From: Merluccius polli | Lineage: Eukaryota; Chordata; Actinopteri; Gadiformes; Merlucciidae | DNA length: 64,000 nt | NCBI GenBank assembly: GCA_030340625.1 | Contig: JAOPHQ010005715.1 | Span: forward strand, 62,001 to 126,000 | Reading direction: 5' to 3' | In this document: positions 31,076-44,500 of the stretch, piece by piece | Layout: each line of letters begins with the position of its first letter | How positions within the stretch are numbered: position 1 is the stretch's first letter | Translations under genes and position numbers: made by a program | Notes under the pieces: model-generated | The model's input: the letters and a program-made list of their open reading frames with translations, nothing else | Databases searched by the model: none | Told to the model about the DNA's origin: nothing

Positions 31076-34000
31076 TTAACTTAGGCTATTTAATGTGTTT
31101 GAAGCTACACATTTAAGTAATGTGCCTGTGCGTTTCTCAAATGTATTTGTGCTGCATCCGAAGACTATATTTCTACCTGTAGTAGCCTTGTCCTGCCCCT
31201 AGAGGGCAGGCTTGTTCAACGAGCATCAGGCTCCCTTTAGTTCACCGCTGTCTGGATAAGATGTGTTGCTCTCTGCCCTCTTGTCCTGTCTCCCAGTATG
31301 TTCGGACCACAGCCAATTAAACTGTTGTTTATGGCCCGTTAGGATGCTAGGCTCAAGAGATGGGGCTGACAATGGCACAAGGGTTAGAAGGAATTACATT
31401 TCATGTTGTACTAGACATGTAGGGGCGTATTGCAAAGCACTCAACAAGCAGTAACAAGCAAAGGGTAGGACCTGTTGTACGTTGAGCTTGTGTGGCATCA
31501 AAAGAAAACCAGTTGGTGTGTTGCCAAAGGTTGAAAAGGTCATCATGGACATTATGATTTGCGGCATAGAGCGGATTTATTTATTTGCATTTAAATATTT
31601 ACTTTATGCTGTTGATTGGTTTAATTTATGTCACTTATGATCTGTTTTTTGTCCCACACAGGCCTCCATCCTGGACTTGCACTCCGGCGCGTTGTCAATG
31701 GGGAAGCAGTTTGTGAATATCTATAGGTGGGCCTGTTAATGTATATATACTGTATACACTGTATGTAGTGTATACATATATATATAATACATACTATACT
31801 GTATATATAATACTGTATATACACTGTTAATGTTAATATACACTCACCGGCCACTTTATTAGGTACACCTTGCTAGTACCGGGTTGGACCCCCTTTTGCC
31901 TTCAGAACTGCCTTAATCCTTCGTGGCACAGATTCAACAAGGTACTGGAAACATTCCTCAGAGAGTTTGGTCCATATTGACATGATAGCATCACGCAGTT
32001 GCTGCAGATTTGTCGGCTGCACATCCATGATGCGAATCTCCCGTTCCACCACATCCCAAAGGTGCTCTATTGGATTGAGATCTGGTGACTGTGGAGGCCA
32101 TTTGAGTACAGTGAACTCATTGTCATGTTCAAGAAACCAGTCTGAGATGATTCGCGCTTTATGACATGGCGCGTTATCCTGCTGGAAGTAGCCATCAGAA
32201 GATGGGTACACTGTGGTCATAAAGGGATGGACATGGTCAGCAACAATACTCAGGTAGTCTGTGGCTTTGACACGATGCTCAATTGGTACTAATAAGCCCA
32301 AAGTGTGCCAGGAAAATATCCCCCACACCATTACACCACCACCACCAGCCTGAACCGTTGATACAAGGCAGGATGGATCCATGCTTTCATGTTGTTGACG
32401 CCAAATTCTGACCCTACCATCCGAATGTCGCAGCAGAAATCGAGACTCATCAGACCAGGCAACGTTTTTCCAATCTTCGATTGTCCAATTTTGGTGAGCC
32501 TGTGCGAATTGTAGCCTCAGTTTCCTGTTCTTAGCTGACAGGAGTGGCACCCGGTGTGGTCTTCTGCTGCTGTAGCCCATCTGCCTCAAGGTTCGACGTG
32601 TTGTGCGTTCAGAGATGCTCTTCTGCATACCTCTGTTGTAACGAGTGGTTATTTGAGTTACAGTTGCCTTTCTATCAGCTCGAACCAGTCTGGCCATTCT
32701 CCTCTGACCTCTAGCATCAACAAGGCATTTGCGCCCACAGAACTGCCGCTCACTGGATATTTTCTCTTTTTCGGACCATTCTCTGTAAACCCTAGAGATG
32801 GTTGTGCGTGAAAATCCCAGTAGATCAGCAGTCTCTGAAATACTCAGACCAGCCCATCTGGCACCAACAACCATGCCACGTTCAAAGTCACTTAAATCAC
32901 CTTTCTTCCCCATTCTGATGCTCGGTTTGAACTGCAGCAGATCGTCCTGACCATGTCTACATGCCTAAATGCATTGAGTTGCTGCCATGTGATTGGCTGA
33001 TTAGAAATTTGCGTTAATGAGCAGTTGGACAGGTGTACCTAATAAAGTGGCCGGTGAGTGTATATACACTGTATATATACCGTCAGTTGCCATGTTAATA
33101 TCTATAGGTGGCCATGTTAATGTGTATACTGTATAATACTGTATATACCATAGGTCTCCATGATATATCTACTGTATATACTGTAGGTGGCAATGTTGAT
33201 TTATATATAATATACTGTGTATACCGTATATAAGTGTCCATGGTATCTACAAACGTATATACCATAGGTGGCATGTTGATATCTATAGGTGGGCATGTTA
33301 AAATATATACTGGATATACTGCAGATGGTTAGTATTTATACTGTAGAAATAATACTGTATGTACTGTAGGTGGAGGTGGGCGAGCTTGGTATCTCTTGTT
33401 CCTCTTTGTTACATCATCACTTTGTTTAGATTTCCACACTGCACTGAAATGATTTATTGCTCTTCCCACTCACACGCACAGGCAGTATAGATTGAACACA
33501 CTGCACTACTCACTGACGCATTCGCACACACATGCACACACTATTCCTATATAAGTAATACATCATATTTGTTGAAGTTTAGTCTCCTTGGGAGCTGCTG
33601 TCTCGGCTCAGTGACCCGATCATATGCACCCCCCCACCCTCTCTCCTTCCCTTCGGCTCAGTGACCCGATCATATGCACCCCCCTCTCCTCTCCTCTCCT
33701 TCCCCTTGAATGACTTTTGGGTAAAAACCGAAAGTGAATCTCCAGACTGGCTGACCGTTCTGGTCGCCTCACTGCCCCTCTGGGGACACTCCTCCATCAC
33801 TGAGCTGAAGAACACAACTACTGACTGACTGGTTTAATGGCTGACTGGCTGGCTGACTGGCTTACCAACTGGTTTACTGACTGACTTGCTGGCTCACTGT
33901 CTGGTTTACTGACTGACTGGCTGGTTTACTGACTGACCAGTTTACAGACTGGCTGGAGTGGTTTACTGGCTGGCTTACTGATTGGTTTACTGACTGGCTG

Positions 34001-34445
34001 GCTAGCTTACTGGCATGCTGTTTGGCTGACTGGATGACTTACTAATGGGGACACTCCTCCATCACTGAGCTGAAGAACACAACTACTGACTGACTGGTTT
34101 ACTGGCTGGCTGGCTAATTTACTGACCAGCTGGCTGACTGGCTGGCTGACTGGCTTACTGACTGGCTTACCGTCTGGTTTACTGACTGGCTGGCTGGCAC
34201 ACTGTCTGGTTTATTGACTGGCTGGTTTACTGACTGGTTTACAGACTGGCTGGAGTGGTTTACTGGCTGGCTTACTTATTGGTTTACTGACTGGCTGGCT
34301 AGCTTACTGGCATGCTGTTTGGCTGACTGGATGACTTACTAATTTGCTAGCTGGCTTACTGACTGGTGACTTACTGGCAGACTGACTAACTTGCTTTCTG
34401 AATGAATCTCCAGCAACCAGCTGGAGCGTTTGTGCGTGTGCGTGC

Positions 34446-34489
<44 letters not shown>

Positions 34490-37400
34490 GCGTGCGTGTG
34501 TGTGTGCGTGTGTGTGTGCGTGTGTGCGTGTGTCTGCGTGTGTGTGATCTGTTATTGCTTGCGTGTCGGGGTCTTAGGTACTTTGGCGATCAGATCGGCG
34601 AGGTGTTCACTTCAGAGGATTTTCAGCTTTACAGGTGACCCACCAACTTTAATCACAATACGATTGATGCATTTTCCGAAATTCCAAAGTTTAAGTCAAA
34701 CATGGGGTGCCTTTATTTAGCAAGTGACATTCAAACGAAAGGTCACCAAACTCATTATGGAGCTTTCAACAGGCTATTGTGGTCAATTTGTCAAAATCAG
34801 AGTGGACTTAATGATGGCGTGTGTAAATGCCATCTCCACCAATAGGAAACTTGGAAAATAAATATTATCTTGTTGATTCTATCCATTGTACATTCTGTAA
34901 CATGGTCGACATCACAGATTTTGATTTAATCCGTTTCCTTTTTTGATGCAAACTGTCTGTTTCTGAGATTAGGGATTTGTATGTCATCCATCTTCATGAC
35001 ATGTTTGGATGTAATCTGTCCATATTCAACCGTACCAAATTTGACGGTAGCCGTCTATTCCCAGCCCAACGCAGGGCCCCTGTATGTGTGTATGTGTATG
35101 TGTGTGCGCGTGTCTGAGTTCTTCTGTCTTTTGCGCGGTGCAGCAACGTGCGCGCCCGTATCCAGGCGGTTGTCGCTGAGACGTTTGGTTTGGACCCGGC
35201 ACTGATGTACCTCACCAAGCCCACCTTCTTCTCCAGGATCAACAGCACCGGTGCCCAGACCCAGCATGATGAGTACTGGCACCCACACATCGATAAGGTG
35301 AGCTGCTCTAACACACACACACACACACACAATTGCAGACCCTCACACTCCCACTCCAAATCACACACTTTTCTTCTTAACTTAGGACTAGATGTGCTCA
35401 ACAGTGGAAATAAGAACCCACCGCTCATAATCAATTGCGCATGCCCCCCCCCCCCCCAAAAAAAACAAAACATTTCTTCTGGTGGGCGGAAGGTACATCA
35501 CGGGTCATTTAATGGCGACAACCACAGCAGAGAGGAGCATAAACTGCCCTCCGACTGGCAGCAGCGCTGAGTTACGTAACTAATGTCTGCACTAAAATGT
35601 CCGGCAAACTACTGTTTCCGGTCTGTGATAACACTGCAAAAGAAAACCAGCCATAAAATGAACCACAACGATCTTTAAAGCAAGCATGTACTGAGCAATG
35701 TCTCGCGAGATTTTGTTGAAATAAGGTTAAATATCTAATTCACTAGGGGACCATTCATCTTGTGTGTCAATTTCTAATTATTCTGTCTGGGCAAGAATAA
35801 TAATACATTAAACTTGTATAGCGCTTTTCTAAGTGCGCTTCACAGAGTGGACACACAGGGTTTAAATCATTGAATAGATACATGTATAATTAAAGTAGGT
35901 AGTTAAAAACTAGAGGAATCATGACATGACATGGGAGGGAGGGGAAGGGAAGGGAAGGAGGTTAACTGAGGAACGCTAGCTTGAAAAGGTGGGTTTCAAA
36001 CAGGAGGGCCTGTTTGAATGATGGCAGGGTGTGAGCCTGTCGGATGTGGCCAGGGAGGGACGTTGTGGCAACTGAAAAGGCCCCGTCACCCCAGGTCCAG
36101 AGCTTGGAACAGAGTCTTGCAAAAGCACAGGTGGGCTGCATATACCGGGGATCAAACCCAGACATTTTCAGCAGAGTGTCCGAGCAACCTAGTCGTCCTT
36201 CTTCTGTCTGATTCAGACCACTGTGTAAGAAAGGTCATTTAGGTACACGGTACCTAGATAATGGTTCTCATTTCACTTGAAGAATTGTCTAAGATGCAAT
36301 CTAAATGTAAATCTATCTGTACAAGAAAGCTGAAGACAGACATGATTCGATTTTATTTGGATTTTAAAGATATCAATGCAAGATAGTCGGCCAACCAGAA
36401 ATTCTGCGAATGAGTAATGCAATCAAACAACCGTGGAACTAAATAAATAACTCATTTGTCTCATAATTGTTTTTTAACATATGGTAATTGACAATCATTT
36501 CTGTGTGTCTTTGCAACTCTTGCCAAACTCTTTTAGCAATAAAACATGCTCAAATTTAATTTCCATTTACCTTAACTTAGTTAAAATATAAAAAGATAAT
36601 ACTTTATTGATCCCAGACAGGAAATTTGGGATAGAGTAGGAATAAAAAGCAACAACAAATGTATTCACTTTTATCAGAAGTGACTTATAGTGAACCTTTG
36701 TTAGATACATTAGTTTAATGAGCTAATTAATGAGTAGCTAGGGTTAAGCATCTTGCTCAGGGATGCTTCTACAGATAGCCTTGGGGTTCAAACCCAGAAC
36801 CTTTGGTCTTGAAGTCAAGCACCCTAACCACTAGACTACCCTGCCCCCCATTATAACGTATGTAGTTATGGGACCAGTGGTTGTTATCGCTGAACGCTCC
36901 GTCTCCAGTCAGTCTGTGAACAAATCAAAAAGGAAATATAAAATACATGCTTTCAGTTTCAATTGACCGACATCTGAAACCCCACATCCACCAATTCTGT
37001 GTGCCTCAGCAACCAATCGTTAATCTATGACCACATGTCCATGTCTAATCGATCCATGCGGTCTGTGTGTGGTCCTTTCACGGTAACGTCTTGTCCTCGT
37101 CACGCAATAGTTGTGTTTATACTTTGGCCCACTACTATGTGAGTTGGTTCCAATAGAGCGCATGGTGTGTATTCGTGTCGGCTGAAGTAATGTCGCGCCC
37201 GTGTGTTGAAGGGCGTCCGAGACACTGACACCAGGGTAGCGACAGACGCTAGCATAGTGCTGTGGCAGACTGCGGTCAATTAATTTGTCTGGGGTTGAAG
37301 AGTACATTTACTTTCCAGTGCAATTTGTTTTGAATTGTGAAACACAGCTCTTTTAAAAAGCTATCATCTCTAGGTTTTAGTTTTAGTCTTCTATATTGAA

Positions 37401-38760
37401 ACTCTTTAGGGGCTTAACTAAATGTCTGTTATGTATTTTGACATTAAGCGTTAAGCTTTCAACATGGCTAGAAGTGACAAAAATAAGTAAAGGGAGTTAT
37501 TCTCTGGATGAATTCTGTTTTTCGTTGCTGAACATCCTGTGGGTACATAAAGTAAAATTATTTTGGAGTCAGCTCTTAATGCTTACAATGCAAGTTCTGC
37601 ATTATCATGCACTAAGTTGTTATCGAGAGGGAGAACTTGCAACAATGAGTGCAGGAGTGACCCTCCATTTATAAATTGACAGTCAACAACCGTCTTCTTG
37701 CCAGCTCCCTCTGTTCCCCCCTTCTGTCCCCGTGGGGTCCAGCTGCTCTCATGTTTTAAAGAGCAGACGGGTGATTAGTACAATGACAACTCATGCGCTG
37801 CCGCCCTCTTCAAATCGGGGCCCCCGAGAGCCACACCCCAGAGACAGAGCTCAACCACCAACAGTCATGACAAGACAACAACTAAGCACAGATTACAACT
37901 CCTACAGCTTTGTCTCCCACTACTAGGCACGGTACACGGTCACCGGTTTCAAGTTTACAGTTTCAGTTTCACCGGTTTCAAGTTTTAAGTCATATTCCAG
38001 ATAACAATGCAACATCATTACCCGTAATGAGCTTCTTACTCTCAGAGCCAACACAACTTTACATAATGAGTACTATAAGGTATTGTAAGCTATTAGAATA
38101 AAAAAAAGTATAAGTATACGTTTTATAAAGTATTGCCTAAAATAAAGTACGATAAAAGAGAATAAAGTAACATAAAATAATAATAGGGATAGAGAAGAAA
38201 AAAAAAACAGGTAAAGTGACTAGTGGTAGAAGATGTATACAATAGTTTTCCTCCTTCCTAAAGTGCCAAGAGGATCTCCCGTAGGGGGACTCCTATGGGA
38301 GGATCCCCAGCAGGGGGACCCCTATGGGAGGATCCCCAGTAGGGGGACTCCTATGGAAGGATCTCATGCAAGGAGACCCCTATGGGAGGATCCCCAGCAG
38401 GTGGACCCCTATGGGAGGATCCCTAGCAGGGGGATCCTATGGGAGGATCCCCAGCAAGGGGTCCCCTATGGGAGGATCCTTAGCAGGGGGATCCTATGAA
38501 AGATACACCTTCAGCCATGCAGAGAGAGAAGGTGGCCTTTTTGGATTCAAGTTTTTCCCAGCTGTCAGGAGGAAGGGGACCAGAGAGGGTCAGGGCTCTC
38601 CTCTATCGTTCCATCTCCTAATCTCTCTCTTACTCCCTCATTCTAGATCCCGCCGCTCTATCTCTTTTACCTTCATACCTTACCTCACCTTCTCCATCCT
38701 CATCCAACTCTTATCTCTCCATCTTTTACTCAATCTCTCTCTATCCCCTCTTAAACGTTA

Positions 38761-38795
<35 letters not shown>

Positions 38796-39967
38796 CATGG
38801 GACATATGCCAACATTCAGTCATACTTCAGGTGATTATTTCCTCACAGGCCTAAGCCCTGTGTGTGTCACAGTGTTCACAGCAGCGTCTCAACACTCAAC
38901 TATCAGATGCAGCATCATCACCATCACAGCATACCACCAACATAGATCACCACCCAACCATGAGGCGATCAAGCCAAACAAAACCTCCCACTATTAGCCA
39001 TCACTAGATGGAAGTCCTTATCCACACAACAAACGCTGTAAACACAGCTTCTTCGCCACTGCAATGAGGACACTAAACTCACAACACCTTTCCATCCAGA
39101 TTTCATACAATATCGAACTGCACTTTATATAGGAATGTGTGATTTGTCATGGCTTTCTATGTATTGCAATTTACCGTTCTGTTGCATTTGCTTTGAGCAA
39201 GAAAATTCTACCAGCCTTGGCTGTGTGGTCATTCAACTTTTGAATTGAATTGAATTGAGGGTGGTGCAGAAACAGCATTAAGAAAAAGCTCAATTCAGTC
39301 GGTCCAGTTAACATCAACAGTGAATGTATTAACAAGGCAGGGGAAAGCATAAAAAAAAAATTATTTACCAAAATATTTGACCTCTCAGCCTTACAGTTGA
39401 GCATGAACGCTTCAAGCACACAAGCTAAGAATATTAACAACAAAGGCTAGAATCAGCCATTGAAGACTACCGGAAGTTCTCACGCATCCGACCCTTAAGC
39501 CTCGATAAAACTGAAGTTGAAATTCAGATTTGCTGTGCTGAAGCTTTTTAACATTGTTCTTGGCTCCACGATCTCCCTCCCATATTTTGAACCAAGGACT
39601 GATTAGCGCAAGCTACGAAAGTGGAGACTAACCATGCCTAACCATGCCTTACCTAACCTAACCACAAATGCATTTTCCATTGGCCTTATTCTGAGAAATT
39701 ACATCCAACGGTCCAACGATTTTGTTTCGCACATTTGTATGAACACGTCTATGAAGCAGTACTCTCTGAGAATATGTATGTTCCCTTTAACAGCAACCTT
39801 GGTAAAGTTATCTCTTTACCAACCAAATGATCATACGACGTATCACATATTCACCCAAGCTCCATTCTCCTGCTTTTAAAATAAAATAATAAAAAGCCTT
39901 TTGGCAAAAAACACAATTAAGTTTGTGTTTTGTTGTTGAATAAAAATACAATTTAGAGTCCAATCCT

Positions 39968-40028
<61 letters not shown>

Positions 40029-41454
40029 CAGCGGTCTTGTGCTGCTTGTCTAAAAAGTACAAAAAAAATGACTAATAGGGCATGCAGAGCAGAATTGAGG
40101 CGGTATCAAATTATGATTTGACTCGCGGTGAAATCCTAATAACTACCCAGAGAAACGAGCCCACCAGACAGCCCTGACTGCCAGAGAAACGTCCCCTCAG
40201 CCAGCTGGTCCCGAGGCTCTGTTCTCAACCAGACCCCCACAGAGCTCAATGGCAGCAACCCAAATCAGCCACGAGAACCTAATTATTATTAGGTATTATT
40301 ATTATTATTATTATTAGGTAAACAGAAACGACACGGTACATTTGGAAGAATCAGCCAAAGCTAGCAAAGTGAATTTGGGCACTGGCCCTACTCGTGCACG
40401 CCAAACAAACAGGAGAACAAGCTGCACTTTTTTTAACCTCCTGCCAGCTATATTGAGACACACGTACTCCCCGCAGATTACACTGACCCTCGAGGAGTTA
40501 GAAGGCATTGCAAATAGAAACAAACTGCCATATCTGGTGGGAGAAATACAGTGATATGCAATCACAGTGGCAACATTTGTAACCTTTTAAACTTAGACAT
40601 TGGACTCTCACATGGTGAACAAGACATTGAAGTTACATCATTACATGATTACATATTGGTATGTATGAACGTACCAATATATATTTTTAGTTCTTTATAT
40701 TTCAGAAAGGCAATTTATACTTCATATTTAGAGAGAGGGAGAGAGACTTGACCCTCTGTTCCCCATCCTGACAGCTGGAAAAACTTGAATCCAAAAAGAG
40801 GGGTTTCAGTCATCTTGAACCCCCCCCCAACACCATCTTGGGTGCCTCATTTGGGGAGTCTAATTGCTCCCCCGTTTTCATAATTTAAATGCAAATGCTT
40901 TCCAACGTCTTCAGTGGCAAATTCTCATGCCCATCCATCATAACGCTACGTCATTGACTACATAACAACGCTTATCACTGTCAAGGCAAAAATACCCTGG
41001 TTTGATTGTGGAGGTTGTCCATTAGTGACCTCGTGGATGACATTGTGAGTGGTATGTTTTCTTTTCTTTTTTTTGTTGCTGTTGGACATCCAAATGCGCA
41101 GTTGATGCCATTAGCTCATCATTTGGAAAAATCCAAATGATGAGCTAATGGCCCTTGGCCAAATCATTACAAACTGTTGTGTCCAATGTTGATTGCAAAG
41201 TACAGGCAGCGTTTGCCACAAGCAAGAAAACAAAATCCAACCAGGCAGTCAGTTTTCCAGTAATACTGCAGAATAGTTTGTGACGCATGACCAAAACCAA
41301 TACAATAATTAGAGATTGTTGTTTTACTATGCTGTCCAGCTTTCCCCAACCGCCGCCGTCAGGTTGTCCTTCTTCCTGTTACAGCATGCGCCTGTCCACT
41401 TTCACGTTCAGCCCTGGCTCCTCATCAGAAAATGGCTAACCTTGATTGATTTAA

Positions 41455-41520
<66 letters not shown>

Positions 41521-44500
41521 TGTTACTCCTGGGTGCTTATCAAGTTCACGATTTGGCTGATAGATACATCTTTGCCATCTCTATCATGTTGCTGACGCAT
41601 TAGTAATCGATCTTTTCCGTCCCCTCACTGGCTTGTTTAGCTCTCATCTCTTATGAGCTCCCTTATAAGGGACTTGTCACTGCAACATTACACTTATGTA
41701 GGTGAACTGATGGTAGGGTAGGTTGGTTGGGTGAAAAAAAAAGAGATTAGGTTATTGTTAATTCCTCATTTGTGCTCTGCCGCCCTGATTCTCCCTGTAA
41801 TTATCACTGAATTTTCTCCCTCTCCCTTCCCTTCCCACCCTCCCTCTATTTGCCCAGGTGACTTATGGGTCTTTTGACTACACCTCTCTCCTCTACCTGT
41901 CGGACTATGGCTCCGACTTTACCGGCGGGAGATTCATCTTCATGGACCCCAGTGGCAACCGGACGGTGGAGCCCCGCGCAGGTTAGGTCATATGGATGTA
42001 CCTCAGCTTAGGTCATTTGGATGTACCTCAGGTTAGGTCATATGGATGTACCTCAGCTTAGGTCATATGGATGTCCCTCAGGTTAGGTCATTTGGATGTA
42101 CCTCAGGTTAGGTCATATGGATGTACCTCAGGTTAGGTCATATGGATGTCCCTCAGGTTAGGTCATTTGGATGTACCTCAGGTTAGGTCATATGGATGTA
42201 CCTCAGGTTAGGTCATATGGATGTACCTCAGGTTAGGTCATATGGATGTACCTCAGGTTAGGTCATATGGATGTACCTCAGGTTAGGTCATATGGATGTA
42301 CCTCAGGTTAGGTCATATGGATGTACCTCAGGTTAGGTCATATGGCTGTCCCTTAGGTTAGGTCATATGGATGTACCTCAGGTTATGTCATATGGATGTC
42401 CCTTAGGTTAGGTCATGGATGTACCTCAGGTTAGGTCATATGGATGTACCTCAGGTTAGGTCATATGGATGTCTTTCAGGTTAGGTCATATGGATGTACC
42501 TCAGGTTAGGTCATATGGATGTACCTCAGGTTAGGTCATATGGATGTACCTCAGGTTAGGTCATATGGATGTACCTCAGGTTAGGTCATATGGATGTACC
42601 TCAGGTTAGGTCATATGGATGTACCGTAGATTAGGTCATGTGGATGTACCTCAGGTTAGGTCATATGGATGTACCTCAGGTTAGGTCATATGGATGAACC
42701 TCAGGTTAGGTCATATGAATATACCTCAGGTTAGGTCATATGGATGTACTTTAGCTTCGGTCATATGGATGTACCTCAGGTTAGGTCATATGGATGTACC
42801 TCAGGTTAGGTCATATGGATGTACCTCAGGTTAGGTCATATGGATGTACCTCAGGTTAGGTTATACGGATAAACCTCAGGTTAGGTCATACGGATGTACC
42901 TCAGGTTAGGTTAAATGGATAAACCTCAGGTTAGGTCATACGGATGTCCCTCAGCTTAGGTCATATGGATGTACCTCAGGTTAGGTTATATGGATAAACC
43001 TCAGGTTAGATCACCCCAATTGTGTCACCCCGGTGGACACCTGTACACCTTATAGGAAGTTGGGCTGGTCACCTGAAGACGTCAGGTTTATAATTAGACA
43101 CACGTGTAAATGGATCAGGAAGATGTCATGGGGATACTTGATCAACCAATTTGTTTAGTTTCATATAATTTATTATACATTTTCTACCATTTCGTATCGT
43201 TTACATACATTTACGTTTCTATTTTTTGATTTTTGATATATAGGAATGCCCTATTTTTCGTCATTTCGGACGTGGAATCTTTTTCGTTTGAACTTTCTCC
43301 TAACAAATGTACACTTGCATATACTTGCATCATCCCATCCACCATCGCTACCATCCCACAGTGAGTAAAACAATTAACTATAAACGCATTGGCAATACCA
43401 TGTGCATCTTCCCAGAAGGGCTTATTTTCATTATGAATTAAGCCATAACAACAGTGGACTCTAGAAGTCTGTAGGGAGCATTGTCGGGATAGCCTCAGCC
43501 CCGGCCAAGGCAAGACCGATACTAATTGCGAAATGCAAGCTTCAATATCTGGATGGTCTCACAAGGCTACTGCAGGAAGGCTTAGCAGGATGAAAGTAAT
43601 TTAAGTGGGACATCTGAAGTGTGACTGGAGACCCAGGCCTTCCAACCCTCTTTATTGTGCGTAATCCAGACTCGACCAAATGTTGGACACAAGAAAAGTG
43701 AGGTCAGAGCCAGCCAGTTGTAGCAACAGGCGGTGGTTACAAGCTAATGTTGCTTGTTTATAATCTTGTTTCACCAATGCAATTTAGAATTCAAAGAGAT
43801 GAATGACTGATTTAACCTTTTGTGTGTCTGCGAAGTAGTACAATCAACACGTTTCCAAATCTGCCTTTGATTTCGGAGAAACTTTTGATTTGGTCTTCGG
43901 TTGAGCTTTATTAAACAGAATCGGCGCGCAAATACGAGAGTAATATTAGAATATCCTGTCTGGATATCCGATCTCTATAGCACCCTGCGGGGGCTGCTTT
44001 GACAGCGCTCCCCCCAGAACAGCCTTTGCCCAAACTAGTGATGACTTTGCTTATCAAATTCCCACAGCGATTGAAACCCTCCGTTTTTTTTTTCATTTAT
44101 GTGCATTTATAGAAAACAAAGTGGGTGTAATCCTGTGTAAGGAATCGTGGACGTTCTGCGCACTTGCGGTGCCGACGGATTAGAAGACTGTATGAATTGA
44201 TATACAAGGCTCAGCGTGGGATGCCACTTGTATTCTTTATTTTAATTTTATTTTTATTGTACCTTTATTTTACCAGCCTTTTAAGATTAAAATATTTTAC
44301 AAAAGTGTCCTGACATGATAAAACAGCACAAGTTTTCCACAAGCTTCCACAGACAACAAATAACACATTTCAGTATCAACAGATTAATAGCGATTCAGAT
44401 TCATAGAGATACACCAGGCCTCTACAGCATTTACATGCTATAGAGGCTGACTCTAGGCCCTTGATGAATGTTTTCAAAATATTTAAAGAAGTTCCTTTTA

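Larger units (their letters stand above)
38506..41857. other. OGFOD3 intron 7, distal part
   Basis: Mostly unique-looking sequence with (CT)n at 38766-38793, (CA)n at 39969-40026, an ATT repeat at 40298-40317, a perfect hairpin at 41107-41152 and (GT)n at 41461-41519. A degenerate LINE-like end lies near 39170-39260. No further exon is seen. Confidence 0.45.

Noticed and set aside
41107..41152. microRNA precursor
   Set aside because: The stem is only 21 bp and the loop 4 bases, too small for a usual precursor; kept only as a hairpin.
41979..43013. CRISPR array or regulatory repeat array
   Set aside because: Units are contiguous without spacers, in a fish intron; it is a minisatellite.
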